NCBI GenBank assembly: GCA_963677225.1
Contig: OY781923.1
Coordinates: 1,922,001-1,986,000, forward strand
Direction: 5' to 3'
Origin: SABI01 sp028532915
GTDB lineage: Bacteria > Spirochaetota > Spirochaetia > Sphaerochaetales > Sphaerochaetaceae
DNA length: 64,000 nt
Part shown: positions 54,093-63,804 of the stretch, in pieces
How positions within the stretch are numbered: position 1 is the first letter of the stretch
Layout: each line of letters opens with the position of its first letter
The notes under the pieces: generated by a model
What the model saw: only the letters and a program-made list of their open reading frames with translations
What the model was told of the DNA's origin: nothing
The model's database searches: none
Made by a program: the position numbers and the translations under genes

Positions 54093-57000
54093 GCATATTT
54101 CCTTCTGTTCAGCATCGCGAACAATAATGGTGTTACAAACAATGTCATCAGAGAACTGGCAACCAATCCGCCGATGATCGTCTGCGCGATCGGTTGAACC
54201 TGTTCGGTTCCGGCTCCACCGAAAAAGGCCAGAGGGATCATACCAAGTACCGTAGTGGATGCAGACATCAGAATCGGTCTTAACCTGCTTCCTGCGGCTT
54301 TCACACATGCGTCTCTCAAAGGGAGGCCGCGTTTGAGTAATAAATTGATATAATCGACCAGAACGATCCCGCTGTTGACCACAAGACCGACAAGAACCAC
54401 AAGACCGACAGCACTCATCATACTGAAAGTATATCCTGTCAACTTATAGAACCATACGACTCCGATAAGCATCAGAGGAATGGATGTCAGAACAATGAGC
54501 GGATCTTTGAGCGACTCAAACTGCGCCGCCATGATGCCGAACACCAGTATGATCGCAATCACCGAGATCATCTGAATTTGAGTTGACATATTGCTGATAT
54601 CTTCAAAGTCTCCACTTAACTCGTAAGAAACCCCGTCAGGGATAACCAGTTCATTGTTCAACAGATCCATGATATCCTGCTGTGCAGAAGTCGAGGCGTA
54701 CCCGTCCGCAAGGTCGCCGGTGACATGAACGACATTCGTCTGATCCTCTCTGCTTATCGATATCGGGGATGTCGATTTCGCCAAAGTAGCGATATTCGAC
54801 AATGCGACAGCCGTTCCTTCGCTATTGGTAACGAAGATCTTATTGAGATCGGGGATCGTTGCTTTGTCTGATTGTTGCAGAATCAGTTGGACATCAATAT
54901 CTTCGCCGTTATTTCTGTATACGGTGGCAGTCTTCCCATCCAGCTGTGCAGATATCTCGCTACCGATTGAGTACATATCCACTCCCAGATCATAGGCACG
55001 CTCACGATCTACAATGACCTCATACTGGGGAAGCCCTTCATCCATATCCGTAGCAACATCCATGATACCGACGAGCTTATCTTCGATCGTGTTTTTCAGG
55101 TATGTTGCGAATTCCGATGCGTCATCAAGGCTGTCGGATTTTATGAGGATATCAACAGGATCGGCATTTCCCATTCCAGGACCCTTTGAGGAGAATTCTA
55201 CAGTTGCTCCAGGAAAATCATTGAAATGGCTTCTCAGCTGCTCTTTCATCTCATCAACGGTGACAGTCTGGTCAACAGCATCCGGGAATGTAATGTCTAC
55301 CGATGATTTGTTTGAATAGGTTGCAGCTCCCATGTATGAGGATGAACCTACGGTCACAATGAGATTCTCATATCCACCGATACTTTTGATCACATCTACA
55401 AGGGCGAAAGTATCAGCTTCAGTCTCCTCAAGATTTGTGCCGGCAGGCAATTCCATAGAAATACTCAGCGAGTCTGTGCTCATCGAAGGAGCCAGATTTA
55501 TCCCCATCGATGTGAACTGGTACAGAGATATGATCAGAGCAAGTATCACAATGATCAGTACTTTCCCTTTATGGTCGAACAGTGCGTTCAGATGTTTTTC
55601 ATATCGGAGATCGAGGTTTTTGAATCTGGTCTCGAAAAATGAATCCAATTTTGCGAGAGTCTTATTCTTCAGAGGTTTCTGAGTTCTCGTATACACTTTC
55701 AGATAATTCGAGGACATAGTAGGCACAAACGTCAAAGCTACGATCAGCGACACTATCAGGGCGATACCGATCGTCCATGAGAGAGCTGCAAGCATCGTAC
55801 CGAATCCCTTAAGATTATCAGAGAAAAGAATGATGGGAATGAAGACACATATGGAAGTCAGAGTGGATGCGGTTATCGACATCATCATTTCCCGTGTCCC
55901 GAGTTCCGCAGCCGATCTCAGTTTTGTTCCCCGTTCCCGGAATTTGAAAATATTCTCCTGAACGACAATCGAACAGTCTACCACCATCCCGAGGCCGAGT
56001 ATCAACCCGGTCAGTGTCATCAGATTGAGAGAAAGGCCTTTGAAATACATGAACAGAATCGTGATGAATATCGATATAGGGATCGAGAGTACAATGATAA
56101 TCGTACTCGACCAGTTGCGCAAAAACAGGAACAGAACGAATAATGCGAGAAAGATCCCCTCGATCAGAGCATAGTAGGTCTGATTCATGACGGCAGATAT
56201 TTCGGTAGCATCATTCGATATGACATACAGATTCAATCCATCGGGAAGCTGCTCGTTGATGGAAGACAGAGACTCTATCACAGTATCTGAGACTTCGACG
56301 CTGTTCGCGTCAGATTCTTTGGTGATAGATATTTCGACGCCTGCCACATCATTCACATATACTCTTGAAGTTTCATCTTCATAACCGAACTGGATATCTG
56401 CAATATCCTTCAGCAGTACATCTTCTTTCACGATCACATTGCCGATTTCTTCGAGAGAGGAGAACTGTTCATCAGTCCTGATGATATAATTCTTGTCACC
56501 TTCGGAGATATCACCCGACCCTGTCTGATAGTTCTGACCGTCAAGGACCGACGCAACATCTGTGAGAGTGATATCGTATGCTTCAAGCCGGTTCTGCGAA
56601 ACTATGACATTGACGATCTCGCTCTGTCCTCCGGCAATCGATACAGAGGAGACCCCGCTCAGCCTTTCTAGTAATGATTCAACTTGATCGGTAGCGACTT
56701 CATGCAGCTCATTCTGTGAAAGATTCCCTTCGAGAGCCAATGTCAAAATCGGCATATCGTCGGAACTCATTTTATACATAACCGGGGTTGATGCACTGTC
56801 AGGAAGTTTATCAACCACCTGATCCCGTTTATCTCTGATATCGTTCGTAACATCATCCAGATCGATCGAATAATCGAACTGAAGATTGATGATGGAAACC
56901 CCTTCTGCCGAAGTTGATGTAATGGTATCCAGATCGCTGACGTTGCTGAACTGTGATTCAAGGAGTTCCGTGACATTCTGTTCGACATCTTCAGGAGCTG

Positions 57001-57160
57001 CTCCATCATATGTGGTACTCACCATCACTACGGGTCTGTCAGAATCAGGGAAAAGTTCAACAGGAATCTGCGGAACAAGAAAACACCCCAATCCAATCAG
57101 AATGGCAAAAAGAATCACTACAGCTACAGGACGATGCACTACGGTTTTAATTATGTTCAT
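54080..57160 (-). CDS. RND-family multidrug efflux permease
   Basis: A 1026-residue AcrB/HAE1-type permease with twelve transmembrane helices and two large periplasmic loops. Typical landmarks are the N-terminal VVHRPVAVVILFAILIGLG, DIRDKRDQVVDKLPD, GLILGLGMVVDCSIVVQENIFKFRERG in helix 4, and GLVVLVGLVVNSGIVLVDYINLLLKRG in helix 10. In helix 4 the second Asp of AcrB is replaced by Cys, while the first is kept; other permeases of this branch also have one Asp. It exports drugs or lipophilic compounds. AAGGAG precedes the ATG. Confidence 0.93.
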   Translation of the reverse strand: MNIIKTVVHRPVAVVILFAILIGLGCFLVPQIPVELFPDSDRPVVMVSTTYDGAAPEDVEQNVTELLESQFSNVSDLDTITSTSAEGVSIINLQFDYSIDLDDVTNDIRDKRDQVVDKLPDSASTPVMYKMSSDDMPILTLALEGNLSQNELHEVATDQVESLLERLSGVSSVSIAGGQSEIVNVIVSQNRLEAYDITLTDVASVLDGQNYQTGSGDISEGDKNYIIRTDEQFSSLEEIGNVIVKEDVLLKDIADIQFGYEDETSRVYVNDVAGVEISITKESDANSVEVSDTVIESLSSINEQLPDGLNLYVISNDATEISAVMNQTYYALIEGIFLALFVLFLFLRNWSSTIIIVLSIPISIFITILFMYFKGLSLNLMTLTGLILGLGMVVDCSIVVQENIFKFRERGTKLRSAAELGTREMMMSITASTLTSICVFIPIILFSDNLKGFGTMLAALSWTIGIALIVSLIVALTFVPTMSSNYLKVYTRTQKPLKNKTLAKLDSFFETRFKNLDLRYEKHLNALFDHKGKVLIIVILALIISLYQFTSMGINLAPSMSTDSLSISMELPAGTNLEETEADTFALVDVIKSIGGYENLIVTVGSSSYMGAATYSNKSSVDITFPDAVDQTVTVDEMKEQLRSHFNDFPGATVEFSSKGPGMGNADPVDILIKSDSLDDASEFATYLKNTIEDKLVGIMDVATDMDEGLPQYEVIVDRERAYDLGVDMYSIGSEISAQLDGKTATVYRNNGEDIDVQLILQQSDKATIPDLNKIFVTNSEGTAVALSNIATLAKSTSPISISREDQTNVVHVTGDLADGYASTSAQQDIMDLLNNELVIPDGVSYELSGDFEDISNMSTQIQMISVIAIILVFGIMAAQFESLKDPLIVLTSIPLMLIGVVWFYKLTGYTFSMMSAVGLVVLVGLVVNSGIVLVDYINLLLKRGLPLRDACVKAAGSRLRPILMSASTTVLGMIPLAFFGGAGTEQVQPIAQTIIGGLVASSLMTLFVTPLLFAMLNRRKYACAD

Positions 57161-57170
57161 CTGCGACTCC

Positions 57171-58112
57171 TTAATCTTCAGTGATGTTGACGACAGTACC
57201 GTCCTGTACCATACTCTGACCGCGAATGATCACAGAGTCTCCTACTTCGAGTCCTGAAAGTATTTCGATACGATCGTCCACCTGAATTCCGGTCTCGACA
57301 TAGGTGCGAACAGCTGTGTTGTCATCCGATACGACATAAACGAAGGATCCGTTGTCATCAGACGACACAATCGTGGACGGAACCGAGATTGTATTCTCCT
57401 TTATTTTGGTGATCAATCTTACCGAACCGAACATTCCCGATTTGACGATGTTTCCGGTGTTCTCATCTAGAGCGATCCTGATTACAAGAGTACGTGAAGA
57501 GGCATCGAGAACAGGACTAATCTCGACTACTGTCCCGGAGAATGTGATATCATCATACGATATGAAGGTAATCTCTGCCGTCTGACCAAGAGCTACCGCC
57601 GACATATATTTTTCAGATATCCGGCATTCCAGTTCCAGATCCTTCAGATCACCGACAGTAGCGACAGGAACAGTGGTGGAAGTGACGGTATCTCCGACAT
57701 CAAAAGAAAGATCGGTGATGGTACCATCAATCGTTGAAGTCACCTGATTCACAGAATATGTCTGTCCGGGTTGAGATGGGTCGATTTGTGCAATCACTTC
57801 CCCTTCTGTCACATAATCTCCCAGAGACACGTTCAGGGAAGTCAGTACTCCTGAAATATCAGGGTAGATCGAGATACTTTTTGCAGCGACGACATCTCCG
57901 TTGAATTTCAGATAGTCAATCATAATCGATTCATCTATCACTTCCACATTCACAGGATAGACGATCTCACTGTCGGGCGGCATCTTCCTGTCCATGCCTG
58001 AAGGTGCGGCCTCTTTAAAGAAAAAGCTGTACACTATCCAGGCTGCCAGAGCAATCAGTAAAAGCGTCAAAACTATTCCGGTTTTCTTATGTTTTGTTTG
58101 TGTATCACTCAT
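57171..58112 (-). CDS. RND efflux periplasmic adaptor subunit
   Basis: A 313-residue membrane fusion protein linking the permease to the TolC channel. A single N-terminal hydrophobic helix (GIVLTLLLIALAAWIVYSFFF) is followed by the lipoyl-like domain (GDVVAAKSISIYPDISGVLTSLNVSLGDYVTEGEVIAQID, then TIDGTITDLSFDVGDTVT), barrel and membrane-proximal domains (GLEVGDSVIIRG). The start at 58112 is used because AAAGGA lies seven bases upstream; an ATG at 58139 overlaps the tolC stop and is the alternative. The hairpin between lipoyl halves is almost absent, as in short-type adaptors. Confidence 0.9.
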   Translation of the reverse strand: MSDTQTKHKKTGIVLTLLLIALAAWIVYSFFFKEAAPSGMDRKMPPDSEIVYPVNVEVIDESIMIDYLKFNGDVVAAKSISIYPDISGVLTSLNVSLGDYVTEGEVIAQIDPSQPGQTYSVNQVTSTIDGTITDLSFDVGDTVTSTTVPVATVGDLKDLELECRISEKYMSAVALGQTAEITFISYDDITFSGTVVEISPVLDASSRTLVIRIALDENTGNIVKSGMFGSVRLITKIKENTISVPSTIVSSDDNGSFVYVVSDDNTAVRTYVETGIQVDDRIEILSGLEVGDSVIIRGQSMVQDGTVVNITED

Positions 58113-58135
58113 TTGTTCATCCTTTGTTCTGCATT

Positions 58136-59434
58136 TCATCGGCTCACCGCCGCACTTATTTCATCTGAGGAGGCATTCAATGCCAGCTGCAGATCAAGTA
58201 CGGCAGAGATATAGTTGTATTGACTTGTCAGCAAATCCTGTTGTGCTGAAAAGAGTGTATTTTGGGCATCTTCAAGATTCAGAAGTTCTGTGGCTCCAAG
58301 ATTGTAGGCCTTTTCCGTCGCTTCATACGTTTTTTGAGATATAGTCAGTGCCGTTTCACACAGTTCCATGTTTTTTTGATACCCCCGTATCTGCAGAAGC
58401 AGTGTCCTGATTTCTTTTTCCGATTCCTGCAGTACCTGCTCATAGTTCAACCGGGCCTGTTCGAGACTTTTTTGTGCATCAGAAAGGGCGACATCCTCCT
58501 CGGATCCCTTTAGATAACCGTTCAGGGGAACAGAGACAGCCGCTGTGACTGAAGCGCTGTCCGTCCAGTCATCGTTGAACACATCTGAATTCGAAGCACT
58601 GTAATTGAGGCTCAGAGTCACAGAAGGAGCAAAATCTGCGGCTTTCTCTATATTCAGAAGAGTTTCATAGATATCCACCGATTTACGGGCACTTTGCACA
58701 TCCGGGCTGCTTTCGAGAAAGGTGGTGATCAGAGATTCCTCATCAAGGTCCAGAATCTCGACATCGACAGTCCCCTCGAGTTCCACTGTCTGATCAAATC
58801 CGATTCCCAGAAGAGTTTTGAAGATCATCATCTCTGTGCTGTATTCCATATCTGCAGTTGTATAAGCTGGTTTCAGATTCTCGTAGGTGCTCTGTGCTTC
58901 CAGAACTTCCAGTTCCGAAACGAGGCCGCTTTCGAATTTAGTCTCCGTCTGTCTCCATCTTTTTTCAGCGAGCTCGAGATTTTTCTCCGTCAGAATGAGG
59001 CTCTGTTTGTGAGCTATCAGATAATAGAAGGCTTTCCTGACATCTGTTTCCAGCTGCAGTTTGTCAGATTCGTAGGAAAGCGACTGCAGCTCATAGGCCG
59101 ATTCATCATATTCTCTGTAATATCGGCCGGTTCCATCGAAGGTCACACTGGACGAGAAAGATCCGCTTATGCTGATTTTATTCCCGACGGAACTGTCGAA
59201 AATACCGGTCGAGTCACTCACAGAGCCATCAATCGAGAAATCGGGAAGCATGAAATTCCAGCTGTTCTCATTCTGATATCTGGCTTTCTCAAGGTCCAGA
59301 GCGGAAGACTCCAGTTCATTGTTCTGCTTCAGTGCCAGAGTGACGGCACTTTGGACATTCAGTATCAGCGGGTCTGCACCTATTGCCGTTACACCGCACA
59401 GTAAAAAAAGAAAAAGAGAAATGTGCTTTTTCAT
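58136..59434 (-). CDS. TolC-family outer membrane efflux protein
   Basis: A 432-residue protein with a signal peptide (HISLFLFLLCGVTAIGA) and the TolC repeat structure: two similar halves of alternating long helices and strands (SAVTLALKQNNELESSALDLEKARYQNENSW, and ALTISQKTYEATEKAYNLGATELLNLEDAQNTLFSAQQDLLTSQYNY). It forms the trimeric outer-membrane exit duct. The start at 59434 places AAGGA seven bases upstream; the adjoining ATG three bases earlier is the alternative, while a far-upstream frame lacks a signal peptide at the correct place. It is the first gene of the tolC-adaptor-RND-PG0541 operon. Confidence 0.92.
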   Translation of the reverse strand: MKKHISLFLFLLCGVTAIGADPLILNVQSAVTLALKQNNELESSALDLEKARYQNENSWNFMLPDFSIDGSVSDSTGIFDSSVGNKISISGSFSSSVTFDGTGRYYREYDESAYELQSLSYESDKLQLETDVRKAFYYLIAHKQSLILTEKNLELAEKRWRQTETKFESGLVSELEVLEAQSTYENLKPAYTTADMEYSTEMMIFKTLLGIGFDQTVELEGTVDVEILDLDEESLITTFLESSPDVQSARKSVDIYETLLNIEKAADFAPSVTLSLNYSASNSDVFNDDWTDSASVTAAVSVPLNGYLKGSEEDVALSDAQKSLEQARLNYEQVLQESEKEIRTLLLQIRGYQKNMELCETALTISQKTYEATEKAYNLGATELLNLEDAQNTLFSAQQDLLTSQYNYISAVLDLQLALNASSDEISAAVSR

Positions 59435-59524
59435 CATACCTTCCTTGTGGTTTCGTCTATAAGCATAGATTGAACAATAAAACTTCACTGAAGGGATTTT
59501 CAATGAAAAAGGTAATATTCCCTA

Positions 59525-59538
59525 ATGACTTACGTCAT
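59525..59538. promoter_or_regulatory. Dyad between the efflux operon and the two-component genes
   Basis: ATGAC-TTAC-GTCAT, a 14-base inverted repeat in the 130-base region shared by tolC and the divergent histidine kinase gene. Its placement suggests a binding site for the adjacent NarL-type regulator. Inferred. Confidence 0.45.
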
Positions 59539-59566
59539 AGAATAAATCAATCAATTATGTAATCAT

Positions 59567-60844
59567 ATGAATGTGATACAGGATAAGAAATATTCGAACA
59601 AAAGAAATCTGAGGCTGTTTATCGTACTTCTGTACCAGATTCTGGGCGTTCCGTTCCAGTTCTGGGTCAAAGGAGGTCAACCTTCAGGCACCTACCACAA
59701 TCTGGGTATGAAGCTATTGATCTTGACCATTTTCGCGCTGTTCGAGATCCTCGAATACATTTCGGTTTATCCCTCTAAGAATGTATGGTTCATCAAACCG
59801 TTATTCTATATAAGAATCCTTGCTGTTGTTTCAGCTTTATCCGCCAATTATTATTCCACAGGCATTATCGACCCCTACTTTTATACGTTTATCACACTTA
59901 TCGGGTTTTATTCCTATTTCATCTTTCCTGAAAGGGTGAGTGCGTCAGTCACGGTCTTTTTAGCATTGGTCATGATCCTTTTTGATGCCGAGAACTTCCT
60001 TCATTCGAATCTCGAACTTTATTATGGATTGATCCTGATTATCCAGAGAACCATGACGATTCTGATTTTTTATCTATTTGCAAAATTCTGGGATGCTGAC
60101 AGAAACGTAAGCTATACGAATGATGAACTGTTGAAGACACTCAGCATCCGCGAAGAAAAACTGAAAGAATTCGCAAGGGAAATAGCAAAAACATCGATTC
60201 TGGAAGAAAGAACACGGATTGCCAGAGATATGCACGACAGTGTAGGACACTCTCTGACAGCCATACAGATCCAGCTCAGGACGGCCGAAGCCTTTCTTGA
60301 TGTTGATAAAGATGGATGCAGAAAAGCACTAAACTCGGCGCTGGAGGCGGCAACATCAAGTCTTCAGGACACCAGAGCAGTTCTGAAAGACCTGAGAGAA
60401 CCGGAGCTAAGTTTCTCGCTCAAGGAAAAGATCGAACCGATAATAGGCACTCTGCGACAGAGCGGCATCAATGTAAGAGCCGATATCGCCAATGATAATG
60501 ACAACATGAATTATGCATCTCTCATTGCCCTTCTGAGATTCACCCAGGAGGGAGCTACGAATATCATCAAACATTCTCAAGCGACCGCAGTCTCCGTCAC
60601 TCTCTCATACAGCAGAGATGAAGCTATTTTGACAATCGAAGACAACGGTACCGGGTTCGACGCTAAAAAGTATCTCAGGGAGAAAAAAAAGACGGGTATC
60701 GGACTGTACGGTCTGATCGAACGGTTTGAACTTATTCGTGGAAGTGTTACCATAACAAGCTTTCCGGGGAAAGGGGCAAAAATTGAAGCGAGAGCCCCTA
60801 AAGATCCCGTTAAATTAATCGGACGTACAGATGAATCCAATTAG
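59567..60844 (+). CDS. NarL-type sensor histidine kinase
   Basis: A 425-residue membrane sensor. Residues 15-185 hold five or six hydrophobic helices and no large periplasmic loop, as in DesK-like intramembrane sensors. The HisKA_3 domain has the phospho-acceptor His223 (RIARDMHDSVGHSLTAIQ). The ATPase domain has the N box (FTQEGATNIIKHS), IEDNGTGFD and GIGLYGLIERFELI. There is no ribosome site; a TATGTA box ends five bases before the ATG. It overlaps the response regulator gene by 14 bases and is divergent from the RND efflux operon, which it probably controls by sensing membrane stress. Confidence 0.9.
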   Translation: MNVIQDKKYSNKRNLRLFIVLLYQILGVPFQFWVKGGQPSGTYHNLGMKLLILTIFALFEILEYISVYPSKNVWFIKPLFYIRILAVVSALSANYYSTGIIDPYFYTFITLIGFYSYFIFPERVSASVTVFLALVMILFDAENFLHSNLELYYGLILIIQRTMTILIFYLFAKFWDADRNVSYTNDELLKTLSIREEKLKEFAREIAKTSILEERTRIARDMHDSVGHSLTAIQIQLRTAEAFLDVDKDGCRKALNSALEAATSSLQDTRAVLKDLREPELSFSLKEKIEPIIGTLRQSGINVRADIANDNDNMNYASLIALLRFTQEGATNIIKHSQATAVSVTLSYSRDEAILTIEDNGTGFDAKKYLREKKKTGIGLYGLIERFELIRGSVTITSFPGKGAKIEARAPKDPVKLIGRTDESN

Positions 60845-61502
60845 AATATTGATCGTGGACGATCAGGTGCTGATCAGAGAAGGGCTCTCCTCTCTTTTGA
60901 GTCTAAAAGAAGAAGTGAAGGTCATCGGTACCGCACAAAACGGGTTGGAAGCTGTACAGCTCTCCGAAGAGGCGGAACTGGATGCCATTCTCATGGATAT
61001 CAGAATGCCGGTGATGGACGGGATCACAGCCCTCACTGAAATCAAGAAAGATAAGAAGGATATGCCTGTCATCATGCTCACCACCTTCGATGACGATGAA
61101 TATATAGTGAAAGCCATTCAAAACGGAGCTGCAGGGTATCTTCTCAAGGATATACCTACAGATGATCTGATACGGGCTCTGCAGCAGGTGACTCTGGGAA
61201 CGTTCCAGGCTGCAGAAGCAGTCATAAAACGTCTGGCAGCCATTCTGAACAGTGAAAAGAATATTTCTGAACAGCAGCCTAAGCTTGATGTACTGAGAGA
61301 GTGCTACGAACAACTCACTGACAGAGAAAAAGCCATATTCGAAAGTCTGGGTTCGGGGATGACCAACAAGGAAATCGCGGCTCGGATGAATCTTACCGAG
61401 GGAACTGTCAAAAACTATATGACGAACATCCTCGCCAATTTCGACATGAGAGACAGAACCCAACTTGCCCTTCTGGCCTACAAGTTGGGATACGGGGAAT
61501 AG
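60831..61502 (+). CDS. NarL/FixJ-family response regulator
   Basis: A 223-residue two-component regulator. The receiver domain has the acidic pair (VDDQ), the phospho-acceptor Asp56 (AILMDIRMPVMDG), and the conserved Thr and Lys (MLTTFDDDE, GYLLKDIP). The C-terminal LuxR-type helix-turn-helix is LTDREKAIFESLGSGMTNKEIAARMNLTEGTVKNYMTNIL. It overlaps the kinase gene by 14 bases, so the two are translationally coupled. Confidence 0.95.
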   Translation: MNPIRILIVDDQVLIREGLSSLLSLKEEVKVIGTAQNGLEAVQLSEEAELDAILMDIRMPVMDGITALTEIKKDKKDMPVIMLTTFDDDEYIVKAIQNGAAGYLLKDIPTDDLIRALQQVTLGTFQAAEAVIKRLAAILNSEKNISEQQPKLDVLRECYEQLTDREKAIFESLGSGMTNKEIAARMNLTEGTVKNYMTNILANFDMRDRTQLALLAYKLGYGE

Positions 61503-61608
61503 TATGAGATGCATAGAGAAAACCGACCCTGAAGATGAGATTCTGCAAGAGCAGGATACATCTAGATTTCCGGCTTCACAGCAACAGGTGGGAACCGGCT
61601 AACAGGAT

Positions 61609-62388
61609 TCAGCAGTCGTTAACCATAAATGAATGTTTCTCTTCTAGAGTATATTCGATATCCACCCCATCGATATACCTTTGAACCCATAAAATATAGC
61701 CCTGATAACCGGGAGCTACAGATTGAGCATGCTGACGGTTGGGAGGAATAACCATAAGGTCGTCATGATCTATTCTATAGGCATCATCTCCGCATTCGGA
61801 GAATGCGAAGCCTGTTTGCGGCCTAAATTTATAAAAGTAGAGTTCGAACTCTCGATGGAGATGGGGAGGATAACAAGCCCAGTTCCCCGGGCTGACTAGC
61901 AATTCGCCGATGAACAAATTTGTTTCCGAGGAATTGAAATATCCGAGTATTTTCCTCTTTTCTCTTCTTGTTCTCCCATTTAAAACATTTTCGCCTTCCA
62001 TAGAACTAGAACGGGCAACTTCAGCAGGTTCGATTATCCGAGAAGGAATCTCATTCTCATTGTCGGTAGATATCATCAGAACTTCAGCATTCTCGTCTTC
62101 GTTTATAACTTCGACCTTTCCTTTTGAGCCGATATGCAGGACACTGGGAAGATCTTCAAAGCAGTTCTTTCTTGATACATGGACTATCTTTCCCGAATAT
62201 CTGTAGGCAACCTTTCCAGAAAGCAGCAAGAATACTCTCTCGTGTTCACTTTCATCCGTATGGCTACTATATTTGCTATTCAATTTTATTAACGAGAAAG
62301 AGACCATCTGCCGGTGACCTTCACAGATCTGTGGTGATACATAATGATTAATTCCTGCAGAGATTTTCCCGTTTCGTTCAATTTTCAT
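61609..62388 (-). CDS. iolB: 5-deoxy-glucuronate isomerase, IolB-like
   Basis: A 259-residue double-cupin protein of the KduI/IolB family. The metal-binding segment GNWACYPPHLHREFELYFYKF corresponds to the usual SSYPPHKHD...EIYYF motif, and a second block, DDLMVIPPNRQHAQSVAPGYQGYILWVQR, closes the cupin. IolB converts 5-deoxy-glucuronate in myo-inositol breakdown; other members act on related uronates, so the substrate is not certain. It lies 126 bases downstream of the TRAP permease on the same strand. Other iol genes are not seen in the window. Its ribosome site is weak. Confidence 0.8.
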   Translation of the reverse strand: MKIERNGKISAGINHYVSPQICEGHRQMVSFSLIKLNSKYSSHTDESEHERVFLLLSGKVAYRYSGKIVHVSRKNCFEDLPSVLHIGSKGKVEVINEDENAEVLMISTDNENEIPSRIIEPAEVARSSSMEGENVLNGRTRREKRKILGYFNSSETNLFIGELLVSPGNWACYPPHLHREFELYFYKFRPQTGFAFSECGDDAYRIDHDDLMVIPPNRQHAQSVAPGYQGYILWVQRYIDGVDIEYTLEEKHSFMVNDC

Positions 62389-62514
62389 CCTATTACAATT
62401 CCTTTTTCGTTCTATTCTAATTCAGAAAAGACTTCTATGGAGCCTATCTACCAGTTTGTGATAGCCGCATCCATAGAAGTACTGTAATGGCTCAAAATTA
62501 TGTCGGAAGGCTCT

Positions 62515-63804
62515 TCACATCAAGACACTAGGGAGCCAGGTAACGACTTCTGGGCAGAAAGTTATTAGAAGCAAACAACCAAACAAGGGTATAAAAAACG
62601 GCATAATAGCCTTTACCATCCTTGTAAAACTAATTTTTGCAAGATCTCCTGTAATAAAGAGTACTATTCCGAATGGCGGTGTCAGCAGCCCGAGCATCAG
62701 ATTGAGAACGATAACAACTCCAAATGCGAGGGGGTCTATTCCAACTGTCATTGCCGGAGCAAGAAGAACAGGACCGAAAATCATAATTGCCGCTATAGAT
62801 TCCAAAAAGCATCCGATAATCAAGAAAAACACATTGATCATAAGCATGAACAGAATAGGATTGTCTGTCACAGAAGTGATCCATTGGGCTAACTGAGTTG
62901 TAAACCCTGATCTTGCAAGAACCCATCCATAAAAAGCTGCGGCTGCTACTACAAATCCGATTGAGGCAGTATCCATTGCAGTTTCTTTCAAAATCTGAAG
63001 AAATCTACTCCAACTCATCTCCTTAAAAACAAATGTACTGACACAGAGGGCATAGGCAGCTGCAATGACAGCAGATTCTGTTGCTGTGAAATAGCCGCTC
63101 CATATCCCAACAAGAAGGATTACAGGGGTCAGTAGAGGTAGAAAAGCTTTTTTCAAAGAAGCAACATACGCCTTCAGTGTAGGAAACGGCATTTTCGGAT
63201 AATCTCGTTTCTTGGCTATCACATAAATCAATACCATGATAGCTGCAGTCATCAGCAGTCCTGGAACTATCCCCCCCAAAAACAGTCTTCCAACAGAGAC
63301 CCCGCTGATTGTGGAATACATCACCATCGGAACGGATGGGGGGAAAATCGGCCCTATGGTTGACGAGGCAGCCGTAACAGCTGCACTAAAATCAGGATCA
63401 TACCCATTATCCGTCATTGCCTTTATCTCAACCTGTCCTAGTCCGGCAGCATCGGAAACAGCAGTTCCCGACATTCCAGCAAAAAGGAGACTGGCAAAAA
63501 CATTTGCATGAGCAAGTCCCCCAGGAAGGAAACCGACTGAAGTGTTTGCAAAGTTAAATATTCTATGCGTGATACTTGAAGAGTTCATCGTCTTTGCCGC
63601 AAGAATGAATAAAGGAATTGAAAGTAGCAAAAAATTTGAAAGGCTATAGCTCATCTTCTGCGGAATAACCGACATCTGTAGCCAGGCATTTACGAATCCG
63701 ATATTTAATATATAACCCAGAGATCCGCAGGCAATGAGGGAATACCCGACAGGAACTCCGAGAACCAATAATATTACTAAACCCAATGTTAGTGAGAGGT
63801 ACAT
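62515..63804 (-). CDS. dctM: TRAP transporter large permease (DctM family)
   Basis: A 429-residue inner-membrane protein with about twelve helices. DctM marks include LLSIPLFILAAKTMNSSSITHRIFNFA, VGFLPGGLAHANVFASLLFAGMSGTAVSDAAGLGQVEIKAM and GLLTPPFGIVLF. It is the transport channel of a TRAP system, which imports carboxylates, sugar acids and similar compounds with a periplasmic binding protein, using an ion gradient. AGGAGA precedes the ATG. It overlaps the small permease gene upstream. The substrate may be a uronate or related acid, given the IolB-like neighbour (inference). Confidence 0.94.
   Translation of the reverse strand: MYLSLTLGLVILLVLGVPVGYSLIACGSLGYILNIGFVNAWLQMSVIPQKMSYSLSNFLLLSIPLFILAAKTMNSSSITHRIFNFANTSVGFLPGGLAHANVFASLLFAGMSGTAVSDAAGLGQVEIKAMTDNGYDPDFSAAVTAASSTIGPIFPPSVPMVMYSTISGVSVGRLFLGGIVPGLLMTAAIMVLIYVIAKKRDYPKMPFPTLKAYVASLKKAFLPLLTPVILLVGIWSGYFTATESAVIAAAYALCVSTFVFKEMSWSRFLQILKETAMDTASIGFVVAAAAFYGWVLARSGFTTQLAQWITSVTDNPILFMLMINVFFLIIGCFLESIAAIMIFGPVLLAPAMTVGIDPLAFGVVIVLNLMLGLLTPPFGIVLFITGDLAKISFTRMVKAIMPFFIPLFGCLLLITFCPEVVTWLPSVLM

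Noticed and set aside
55014..55682. Plus-strand frames opposite the RND permease
   Set aside because: They are antisense to a well-supported permease and have no start signals.
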